Positions 1 to 5,806 of a DNA stretch of 5,806 bases are shown here, piece by piece. Positions within the stretch are counted from its first letter, which is position 1, and each line of letters starts with the position of its first letter. Source of the DNA: an uncultured Marinilabiliales bacterium (GTDB lineage Bacteria; Bacteroidota; Bacteroidia; Bacteroidales; BM520); the NCBI GenBank assembly GCA_937877575.1, contig CALFIZ010000087.1:1-5806 (forward strand), written 5' to 3'. The translations under genes and the position numbers were made by a program. The notes beneath the pieces are model-generated. The model was not told the origin of the DNA, did not search any database, and saw only the letters and a program-made list of their open reading frames with translations.

Positions 1-2223
1 AACCCCGACATTATAGAGAATAAGTACGCTTGTAGTTGAACCGAGTAGTTCATTGTTGCGATATACTTTATAGCCGGTTGCGCCTGCTACTTCTTCCCAT
101 GAGAGGGTGACAGTGGCTTCGGTGCCGACTAAGTCGAATGTGCCTGAAATTTCCGGGGCTACGCAAGGATTTCCGCCGATGCAGGAAAGTACTGCAGCCC
201 AGCCGTCGTAAGTCACGGAATAATCGGATGTGAACTTGAATGTGAGAGAGCCGTCTGCAGCGGTTGATGTCTTGGTACCCGGATTGTTGGTGCCGGAGTA
301 TGTTCCCAAAGACGGTGATGATGTTGTCGGACCGTTGTAGATGTACAAAAAGTCATAGTTGTTCTCTAAATGGAATGATTCGAAGGTGACTGACATCTGT
401 GCGCCCGGGGTGCTTGGAGTAAATGTAATGGTGTAGTTCTTCTGGTTGCCGTAGTTGCCGGAAGGACCGCCGTCGTCGTAGAACATGCCGCTGCAGGTTG
501 TGAAAGTGCCCGTCTGCATCAGATACATGTTGGTGACGTTGATGTAGTTTTCCTTTGTGAGGGTTGCTGTCTCTGATTCGCTTGTAACTGTGAGAGTTAC
601 GTCAAAGGTTCCTTCTGAGGAATATACTACGGTAGGATTTTCTTCAGTACTTGTTGAAGGTGTACCGCCTGGAAATTCCCAATAATATGATGTTATTGGA
701 TCCTGAGAATAGGTGTTGTTTGTGAAATGTACGGAGCCGCCCAGTGCAACGTCTGTAACATCTGCCTCAAATGATATTGTCAGTCCTGTGTAGGTGAGTT
801 GGACATCCTGAACAACAGTCTGAAAATCTGAAATGGTTATAGGGATAGTTACAGGTTCATAACCTAAAGCCATGTAAGTCACATTATATGTGCCGGCTTT
901 GATTGGACGCGCGTAGTAGCCGTAAGTGTCTGACATTGAGTGGGAACCGTTTGTGTCGTGGCCGTCAATGAAAACCTGGCAGTCGTTGATGGGGTTGCCT
1001 GTCTCCGCATCGGTGATGGTTCCGTGGATACCGTAGAGGGCTTCCTGGATGAAGTTGAGCACTGAACGGTAATTCCAGTTCCAATGGTTTGGAAGTTGTG
1101 CGGCCGGTAATGTCTTGACGTTGCTGATTTCAATTGTGACTTCCTTCAGGTTGTGGAATGCGTTTGCGTTATCCTGACGGCTGCCTGTAATGGTGTACCA
1201 TTGGTAACCGTTTACGATGCCGTTCTGATAGGCAGTCATATAGTTGCTGTTGTAAACGTGAGCTGTATCGGCATATTCACGGCATACCAATATCCACCAT
1301 GCATCGTCAGCATGAAGCGGACTCTTGTTGTCCCATGGATAGTTGCAGACTTCTGCTCCGCCGTGGTAGTTGAAGCTGATAGTGAACTGGACTGTATCCT
1401 CAAGATTCATGAATGCTATGGTTTCGGGCTGCCATGCGTGACCGTCAGGGTGGTCACCGAAAGCATCATCCTTATAGTTACGGTTGAGGTCGCAATTATT
1501 GCCGTTGTATCTCTGAGAGCCGAAGACGGTGTTGTTGCCGCCGTGGTATGTCCCGTCAGGATTAGCCATAGGGCATATCCAGATTTCCGCATTGTCAAGG
1601 AATCCGGTGATGCGTGTGTCGCTTCCATAGTGTGTGCACAGGTAGTCGATCATTCTTAAAAGAAGAACTATACCTGTGGTCTCGTCACCGTGCATTGAAC
1701 TTGTCAGCAGTACTCTCGTCTTTGTTGAAGGATTGTTGGCACTTGTAAGTTTGCAGATGATTAACTCTCTGTTCTGAACAGTTGTTGCGAGGTGGATGGT
1801 GGTGCACAGAGATGGATATGATGTCTGATATTCATCCATCATTGCAACGTATGCGGGATATGTCGGGTAAGAATCCCATTCGTATGTCTCCTTGGCATTA
1901 AATTGGTCAAGGGTGTACATTTTGTATTCTTCTTCAGGAAGTACTGTGGATGGGTGGAGCAGTATGGTCGGTTCATAGCCGAACTGCAGGAACTCGTTGA
2001 AGGTCTGTTCGTTGGCGTATGCAATCACTGTCCCATTGTCATATTTGTCAATGGAGATGATGCGTGAAAGCGCCTGCAAATCCTTTACATTGTCGGTTTG
2101 AAATGAGAAATAGACTTCGCCCCATTTGTCGAAGTCCCAATAGTTCTGGCTTTTCTGGCATAATGCGTTGCCGGATGTTAAAATCGCAAGTAATATTGCG
2201 ATGAATGTGTAGATCTTTTTCAT
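1..2223 (-). CDS. Secreted zinc carboxypeptidase, M14B (CPN/CPE-like), modular, 3' end cut by window
   Basis: Translates without interruption for 741 codons from ATG at 2223 and is still open at base 1, so the C-terminus is missing. Residues 1-23 form a signal peptide (MKK, hydrophobic core, likely cut near ALC/Q). Residues 24-115 look like a pro-region. The catalytic domain (about 118-395) has zinc ligands H178, E181 (HGDE) and H287; carboxylate-binding R238, N247 and R248 (DLNRNY); Y343; and general base E365 (EVTIEIS). The spacing matches regulatory carboxypeptidases. D298 (NYPWD) and Q350 (GSRQD) sit where CPD/CPE-type enzymes hold residues selecting C-terminal Arg/Lys, so that specificity is inferred. 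Then follow a transthyretin-like domain (397-475), a PKD domain (481-563, YYWEFPGG), a CUB domain (571-681, LENNYDFLYIYNG, C577/C681) and the start of an Fn3 domain (687-741). Known analogue: the Lys/Arg-specific CPG70 of Porphyromonas gingivalis. A type IX sorting domain beyond the window is likely but unseen. Starts 17 nt after nadE, with no promoter seen in the gap. Confidence 0.93.
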   Translation of the reverse strand, partial: MKKIYTFIAILLAILTSGNALCQKSQNYWDFDKWGEVYFSFQTDNVKDLQALSRIISIDKYDNGTVIAYANEQTFNEFLQFGYEPTILLHPSTVLPEEEYKMYTLDQFNAKETYEWDSYPTYPAYVAMMDEYQTSYPSLCTTIHLATTVQNRELIICKLTSANNPSTKTRVLLTSSMHGDETTGIVLLLRMIDYLCTHYGSDTRITGFLDNAEIWICPMANPDGTYHGGNNTVFGSQRYNGNNCDLNRNYKDDAFGDHPDGHAWQPETIAFMNLEDTVQFTISFNYHGGAEVCNYPWDNKSPLHADDAWWILVCREYADTAHVYNSNYMTAYQNGIVNGYQWYTITGSRQDNANAFHNLKEVTIEISNVKTLPAAQLPNHWNWNYRSVLNFIQEALYGIHGTITDAETGNPINDCQVFIDGHDTNGSHSMSDTYGYYARPIKAGTYNVTYMALGYEPVTIPITISDFQTVVQDVQLTYTGLTISFEADVTDVALGGSVHFTNNTYSQDPITSYYWEFPGGTPSTSTEENPTVVYSSEGTFDVTLTVTSESETATLTKENYINVTNMYLMQTGTFTTCSGMFYDDGGPSGNYGNQKNYTITFTPSTPGAQMSVTFESFHLENNYDFLYIYNGPTTSSPSLGTYSGTNNPGTKTSTAADGSLTFKFTSDYSVTYDGWAAVLSCIGGNPCVAPEISGTFDLVGTEATVTLSWEEVAGATGYKVYRNNELLGSTTSVLILYNVGV

Positions 2224-2240
2224 ATTTGTTTAATATTGAT

Positions 2241-3026
2241 TTATCGGTTGATTTTCAGTACAGGTGGCAGTTGTGCTGCTTTGAAACGACTGCCTTTGTA
2301 TAGTTTTACGGCACGGTTGACGTATTCTGCGTCAAAGCCTTCGGATATGATTTCTTCAGGTGACATGTTGTCATCAACGTATGCTTTGAGGATAGGGTCA
2401 AGAATGTCGTAAGGCGGCAGTGAGTCCGAATCTTTTTGTTCCGGATGCAGTTCAGCCGACGGCGCCTTGTTTATGATATTTACAGGAATGATTTCCTTAT
2501 CCTTGTTGATGTGGCGGGCGAGTGCATAGACCTGTGTCTTGTATAGGTCTCCGATGACCGAGATACTGCCGCACAAGTCGCCGTAGAGAGTGCCGTACCC
2601 CATACAGAGTTCGCTCTTGTTGGAGGTGTTGAGTAACAGTCTGTGCTGTTTGTTTGATATGGCCATCAGAATCACCCCCCTGATGCGTGCCTGAATGTTC
2701 TCTTCTGTCACGTCGAATGGCGCACCCTGAAACACCGGTTCGAGACTTCTGTTCACATTTTCGTAAATGTCGTTTATCGGAATTATGAAATGGTCGGTTC
2801 CGACATTTTTCACCATTTCAAGTGCATCGTTCACCGAATGGTCGGTGGAGAATTTTGATGGCATGAGAACCGGAAGAACGTTGTCTTTGCCGAGAGCCTC
2901 AACTGCAAGAGCCAGGACTAAAGCGGAATCTATTCCGCCCGACATCCCGAGGACAGCCTTTGAAAAGCCTGCATCTTTGAAGAACTGTTGCAGTTTTTCT
3001 ATGATTGTTTTTTCGATTTCTTTCAT
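2241..3026 (-). CDS. nadE: NAD(+) synthetase, stand-alone ammonia-type
   Basis: Catalyses the last step of NAD synthesis in the cytoplasm: deamido-NAD is adenylylated with ATP and then amidated to NAD. The 261-aa protein has the N-type ATP pyrophosphatase P-loop SGGIDS at 29-34, the ENIQARIRG...MAISN segment at 109-125, the NTSNKSE..MGYGTLYGD signature at 133-150, the DLYKTQVYALA helix at 160-170, and the KAPSAELHPEQKDSDSLPPYD loop at 187-207, which in this family closes over the active site. There is no N-terminal nitrilase/glutaminase domain, so it should use free ammonia or ammonia from a separate glutaminase. The loop and the C-terminal QLPPVLKI resemble the synthetase half of glutamine-dependent two-domain enzymes more than E. 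coli NadE; this is from memory of the families. The ATG at 3026 leaves a normal short N-terminal helix before the P-loop. It follows the thioesterase by 45 nt, and that gap holds a promoter-like box and an inverted repeat. Confidence 0.95.
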   Translation of the reverse strand: MKEIEKTIIEKLQQFFKDAGFSKAVLGMSGGIDSALVLALAVEALGKDNVLPVLMPSKFSTDHSVNDALEMVKNVGTDHFIIPINDIYENVNRSLEPVFQGAPFDVTEENIQARIRGVILMAISNKQHRLLLNTSNKSELCMGYGTLYGDLCGSISVIGDLYKTQVYALARHINKDKEIIPVNIINKAPSAELHPEQKDSDSLPPYDILDPILKAYVDDNMSPEEIISEGFDAEYVNRAVKLYKGSRFKAAQLPPVLKINR

Positions 3027-3031
3027 AATAT

Positions 3032-3050
3032 TTTATCATGCTATGATAAA
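3032..3050. repeat. Perfect inverted repeat, operator-like, before nadE
   Basis: The plus strand reads TTTATCAT-GCT-ATGATAAA: two exact 8-bp arms around a 3-nt centre, 19 bp in all. It lies 6 bp upstream of the nadE start codon and 4 bp downstream of a TAnnTTTG box, so it should cover the transcription start or the first bases of the leader. That is a common place for a repressor operator. The stem has one G:C pair per arm and no T-tract follows on either strand, so an intrinsic terminator is unlikely. It could instead form a weak leader hairpin close to the start codon. The binding factor, if any, is unknown. Confidence 0.6.
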
Positions 3051-3053
3051 CTG

Positions 3054-3061
3054 CAAAAATA
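3054..3061 (-). promoter_or_regulatory. nadE: Bacteroidota -7 box, candidate nadE promoter
   Basis: On the minus strand the bases read TATTTTTG, an exact match to the TAnnTTTG -7 element used by the Bacteroidota housekeeping sigma factor. It lies in the 45-nt gap between the thioesterase stop and the nadE start, which gives a leader of roughly 20-25 nt. I see no good TTTG/TTG -33 element at the expected distance upstream; that region is the 3' end of the thioesterase gene. The match is short and the gap is A/T-rich, so chance occurrence is possible. Confidence 0.5.
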
Positions 3062-3071
3062 GTAAATTTAT

Positions 3072-3812
3072 TTAGTATTTCGCGATAATCTTGGTTACGT
3101 AATTTCCTTCAGGGTTTTTGGCCGAAAACACCATATTGCCTGCATGGTCATCGTTGACTGCAATATCGAGTTCGTCACATTCGTGACTTTGAAGAATATA
3201 ATGTATTTCGATGTATTTCAATGGATTGCTCAAGTAGAACGAGGTGGGCTTGGCGTTAAGAAGTATAGGGATGTATGACAGATTGTTTGTGTGCCTTGAC
3301 ATGTCGATGTCGCAGGCACGTATTTTTCTCTGATAAACGAAGTCGTCGGCAGTGGTGTCTTTCATGATCCGTGTGAATCTGCCGCATTTGTAGTCTGACT
3401 GTATGCTGACGATTTCGGAGGCAAGCGGATACTCTATTTCGTCGAGAGTGCAGATATGCTGGTCAATGAGGCTGAGGGCGCATGCTTCAATCTTGCCTTC
3501 AAAGAGAATACGGTCTTCCATTTTAGCCTGAACTCCGAGTATGAGGCGCAGGTTCTGGCGTTCGACAGCCCATATTTCAGTATCGATGACTTCATGATAT
3601 TTGGGTAGGCCATAAATATTTGCCATATAGCGAGTTACAATCCAGAATGCACTGTAGTTGTCGCGGATGTTGAAGTTGTCCCTGCCAATGCTGGAGTTGA
3701 AGTCGGTCCATAACTCCTGGAATATCTTGAATATGGAATTGTAACAGAGATATTCCGTGAAATCAACGTCACATGCATCAATTCTGTATTTGTGTCTTAA
3801 TATCTTCAACAT
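3072..3812 (-). CDS. Acyl-ACP thioesterase (FatA/FatB-like double hotdog)
   Basis: A 246-aa cytoplasmic protein expected to hydrolyse acyl-ACP and release free fatty acids from fatty acid synthesis. The N-terminal hotdog begins KYRIDACDVDFTEYLCYNS and carries the family's substrate-strand pattern around 55-92 (AFWIVTRYMANIYGLPKY, then EIWAVERQNLRLI). The second hotdog has the signature DIDMSRHTNNLSYI at 168-181, equivalent to DxDxNxHVNNxxYI in plant FatA/FatB and bacterial members. D170 and H174 match catalytic Asp and His, but the position usually held by Asn is S172. E211-C212 fall where plant enzymes carry their Glu-Cys pair. Length is normal for bacterial members. The ATG at 3812 lies 7 nt after the stop of the upstream propeller-protein gene, so the two are almost certainly cotranscribed and possibly translationally coupled. 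Chain-length preference cannot be read from the sequence. Confidence 0.87.
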   Translation of the reverse strand: MLKILRHKYRIDACDVDFTEYLCYNSIFKIFQELWTDFNSSIGRDNFNIRDNYSAFWIVTRYMANIYGLPKYHEVIDTEIWAVERQNLRLILGVQAKMEDRILFEGKIEACALSLIDQHICTLDEIEYPLASEIVSIQSDYKCGRFTRIMKDTTADDFVYQRKIRACDIDMSRHTNNLSYIPILLNAKPTSFYLSNPLKYIEIHYILQSHECDELDIAVNDDHAGNMVFSAKNPEGNYVTKIIAKY

Positions 3813-3819
3813 TGGGAAA

Positions 3820-5751
3820 CTATTTTTTCACAACGTATTTGCCGTCGGCCATAAAAACATCCTTGTCATTTGCTGCGGGCATTGAGCTTGTAGAATAGGA
3901 ATTCTTTAATACTTTGCCATTCTTGTAGTATCTCACGACATCAGCTTTGTGTTCGGATGAGGAAAAAACGACAAAGACCACTTGCCCGTTGTAATCGGTA
4001 ATCCTCGTCTTTGTAATGTTGCCCACGTCAAGGTCATTGGAGAAAAGCTGTTTTTTCAGTGCAGTCATCCCTTCGATTTTTTTGCTTGAGATAAAGAAGA
4101 AATCCTTACCTTGTGCCGAATTGTCATCAAAATACATTACTGCGGGTCTTGACTTGCTTAGCAGACTGGTGGTGGTGATAGTGCCGTTTTTCGTAATATA
4201 GACTAAGGTTCCGTCCTCACTGCCCGTCAGGAAGGCTCCCTTTGAATTTAGGGAGTTGTTATAGACAGGTGAGGCAGGATTGTTTTTGACTTTGTTGTCA
4301 ACGTTGGCTTGCAGAGTTCCGTTAGCCTTGTATATCTGTATGGTGTTGTCATCCTTCTGAACTATTACGTATGGTGTGCTCTTTTCGTACAATATTGTGT
4401 AAGGTTGTGAAACAGTGCCTATCCCGTCGTTTTTCTTTTGGATTGTCAGGTCATTGTTGTTGCATTTCAGATAATAGAATGCATTGTCAACACCGTTGTA
4501 GTAAATTGAAAAATCGCTGTCACTGGTTTCCTGGACTGCGATCTGGTTCTGGGCTTTGACAGGGAGTGACAACGGGAATTTTTTCACGAAATTGCCAAGC
4601 ACATCAACCAAGTAAAGTCGTGTGGCGGTGTTGAACATGTACTGTATTTTCTTGTTTTTATACCAGTCAACTTCGGTTATTTCGCCGATGATTTCGGAGT
4701 CGAGGTTCACCTTCCATTTCTGAGTGCCTTTAGAATCAAGACAGTACAGGGTGTTGTCGGCTGTCTGGATGAGTATGCCGCCGGCATCGCGATGACTGTT
4801 GACTGCAAATGGACCGGCGATAATGTCAGACGGTGCGGCGAATATTGCATCGGCGACTACCGGTGGAGCCGGCTGTTCAGGTGTCGGTGTCTTAGACTCG
4901 TTTTTTTTCTCTTCAACGGATTCCGTCTTCTTTTCTTTTGCAGGAGGCGTCTCTTCTTCAGCAATTGGAGGAAGTTCCTCAGCTGCAATGTATTGCGATG
5001 TGAGCCAGGTGGTTGACAGGTTGTTTTCGTAGGCTATCCTGTATGTGGCATTGCAGTTTCTGAATGATTGGACGACCAATGACGCATTGTCCTTCAGCAT
5101 CTTTGTGGTTACAGCGTAGTTGTTGTAGAATGAAACCACCTGCAGGTCATCAAAGAAATAAACGTCGTGGCAAACCCAAGCTGCGTCTTTTGATCTCAGT
5201 TTTTCAATGATGTATATGTCCGAATGTTCGTCATGTGACAGGAGAATGTCATTAATCTGCCTCTTTTCGCTTGCCGACAAAAGATTGTTGTTGATGTCAG
5301 TTCCGATTTTATGTGAGGAGTTTCGTGGCGTAATGTAGAAATAGCCTTCGCTGCGCCCTGTATTGACATTTGATGGAACACTTGGCGTATTGTTGGTTTC
5401 CATGATTATAAGCCATCCGCCGTCTGTATAAATGGATATATAAATAGGTACTGATGTGAACTTGCTGTAGTTTGATGAATCTTTTTGAATATAATTCAGC
5501 ACACTTCTTATGGAATTGAAGTCGTGTATGTTTTTGCCTAACCTGTCGGATATGTTACCGATGTTCATGGCGGTATTCATGGCGTCAAGCGTGTTGGATA
5601 CGAATACCATCTGTATGTTGTTGAGAGGCAATATGTTGGGTAGTGCTATCGGCTTGTTTCTGTTAATGTTGAAAAGTACTACTGCAAGCAATGACAATGC
5701 TACGGCCAGCGCTGCAATTAGTATTATTAATTTGCTTTTTTTGGATTTCAT
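3820..5751 (-). CDS. Membrane-anchored protein with beta-propeller-like C-terminal half, function unknown
   Basis: I do not recognise a named family. The 643-aa protein starts MKSKKSK and then has one hydrophobic segment at about 8-28 with no cleavage-like site or lipobox, so it is probably an inner-membrane anchor with the rest in the periplasm. Residues 35-255 form a mixed globular region without recognised motifs. Residues 256-300 are a low-complexity linker rich in Glu, Lys and Pro (EELPPIAEEETPPAKEKK), suited to spanning the periplasm or separating domains. Residues 305-643 contain loosely repeated strand-turn units resembling PQQ/WD-like propeller blades: NTLYCLDSKGTQKWKVNL (333-350), RLYLVDVLGNFVKKF (378-392), IQIYKANGTLQANV (471-484), LVYITKNGTITTTSL (516-530) and VVRYYKNGKVLKNSY (605-619). 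No catalytic residues are evident; a binding or scaffold role, for example in the envelope, is inference. It is first of the four genes and 7 nt from the thioesterase start, with a promoter-like box upstream. Confidence 0.85.
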   Translation of the reverse strand: MKSKKSKLIILIAALAVALSLLAVVLFNINRNKPIALPNILPLNNIQMVFVSNTLDAMNTAMNIGNISDRLGKNIHDFNSIRSVLNYIQKDSSNYSKFTSVPIYISIYTDGGWLIIMETNNTPSVPSNVNTGRSEGYFYITPRNSSHKIGTDINNNLLSASEKRQINDILLSHDEHSDIYIIEKLRSKDAAWVCHDVYFFDDLQVVSFYNNYAVTTKMLKDNASLVVQSFRNCNATYRIAYENNLSTTWLTSQYIAAEELPPIAEEETPPAKEKKTESVEEKKNESKTPTPEQPAPPVVADAIFAAPSDIIAGPFAVNSHRDAGGILIQTADNTLYCLDSKGTQKWKVNLDSEIIGEITEVDWYKNKKIQYMFNTATRLYLVDVLGNFVKKFPLSLPVKAQNQIAVQETSDSDFSIYYNGVDNAFYYLKCNNNDLTIQKKNDGIGTVSQPYTILYEKSTPYVIVQKDDNTIQIYKANGTLQANVDNKVKNNPASPVYNNSLNSKGAFLTGSEDGTLVYITKNGTITTTSLLSKSRPAVMYFDDNSAQGKDFFFISSKKIEGMTALKKQLFSNDLDVGNITKTRITDYNGQVVFVVFSSSEHKADVVRYYKNGKVLKNSYSTSSMPAANDKDVFMADGKYVVKK

Positions 5752-5772
5752 CGGACTGGTAATTAAAATTTA

Positions 5773-5780
5773 CAAAAGTA
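5773..5780 (-). promoter_or_regulatory. Bacteroidota -7 box, candidate promoter for the four-gene run
   Basis: On the minus strand the bases read TACTTTTG, an exact TAnnTTTG match 21 nt upstream of the ATG at 5751. This gives a very short leader, and it would drive the propeller-protein gene and probably the genes behind it. A near copy, TACTTTTA, lies immediately upstream at 5782-5789, making a 9-bp tandem (TACTTTTAT/TACTTTTGT, 5772-5789). No clear -33 TTTG is visible before the window ends at 5806. The surrounding 40 nt are strongly A/T-rich, as expected for a promoter, but this also raises the chance of a random match. Confidence 0.5.
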
Positions 5781-5806
5781 ATAAAAGTATTAAATTAAAG
5801 GCGGTT

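Noticed and set aside
1153..1659. A 168-codon plus-strand open frame antisense to the carboxypeptidase catalytic domain.
   Set aside because: The opposite strand encodes conserved M14 active-site motifs across the same bases. The plus-strand product has a Val/Ile/Cys-rich composition typical of an antisense reading and no recognisable domain.
2155..2223. Possible lipoprotein signal in the carboxypeptidase (Cys at residue 22).
   Set aside because: The residue before the Cys is Leu (NALC), whereas a lipobox needs Gly, Ala or Ser there. An ordinary signal peptide fits better.
2224..2240. A separate promoter for the carboxypeptidase in the 17-nt gap after nadE.
   Set aside because: No TAnnTTTG match lies in the gap or in the last stretch of nadE. 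Readthrough from nadE explains its expression.
3032..3050. The inverted repeat as an intrinsic terminator for the thioesterase gene.
   Set aside because: The stem is almost all A:T, with one G:C pair per arm, and no T-run follows it in the direction of transcription. It sits too close to the nadE start codon.
4792..5032. Two overlapping plus-strand open frames of 74 and 77 codons antisense to the propeller protein's linker and start of its C-terminal half.
   Set aside because: They read the complement of the Glu/Lys/Pro-rich linker, giving Phe/Ser- or Arg/Cys-rich nonsense, and have no promoter or family match.
1..5806. Mobile elements, CRISPR arrays, tRNA or rRNA genes and toxin-antitoxin pairs.
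   Set aside because: Coding sequence fills nearly the whole window. No regularly spaced repeats, transposase motifs, terminal inverted repeats or RNA-gene signatures were seen on either strand.

Overview
The window looks like chromosomal DNA of a Bacteroidota bacterium, most likely of the order Bacteroidales. Three things point there. Two upstream gaps carry exact matches to the Bacteroidota -7 promoter element TAnnTTTG. None of the gene starts has a clear Shine-Dalgarno sequence, and the bases in front of the starts are mostly A/T-rich. The secreted peptidase has a mosaic of transthyretin-like, PKD, CUB and Fn3 domains, a style typical of type IX secretion cargo. Base composition appears moderate (roughly low to mid 40s % GC by eye). 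No genus can be named from the sequence alone.

All four genes lie on the minus strand, packed head to tail, so transcription runs from high to low coordinates. In order they are: (1) 5751-3820, a 643-aa membrane-anchored protein with a charged, proline-rich linker and a beta-propeller-like C-terminal half, function unknown; (2) 3812-3072, an acyl-ACP thioesterase of the double-hotdog family; (3) 3026-2241, a stand-alone ammonia-type NAD synthetase (nadE); (4) 2223 to the window edge, a secreted zinc carboxypeptidase of family M14, subfamily B (CPN/CPE type). Gene 4 is open at its 3' end because the window stops inside it. Its complete active site and both basic-specificity residues predict removal of C-terminal Lys/Arg.

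The gaps between genes are 7, 45 and 17 nt, and I see no terminator-like hairpin with a T-tract in any of them. The simplest layout is one long transcript starting just upstream of gene 1 (-7 box at 5773-5780), with a second entry point before nadE (-7 box at 3054-3061). That second promoter is followed directly by a perfect 8-bp inverted repeat with a 3-nt centre (3032-3050), placed where transcription should begin. It is the best candidate regulatory site in the window.

The genes do not form an obvious pathway: fatty acid release, NAD synthesis and extracellular peptide trimming look like housekeeping and secretion genes that happen to be adjacent. I see no mobile element, CRISPR array, tRNA or rRNA, and no strong sign of a new multi-gene system. 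The points most worth following are the nadE operator-like site, the Asn-to-Ser change in the thioesterase active-site motif, the unassigned propeller protein, and the fully predictable specificity of the modular carboxypeptidase.
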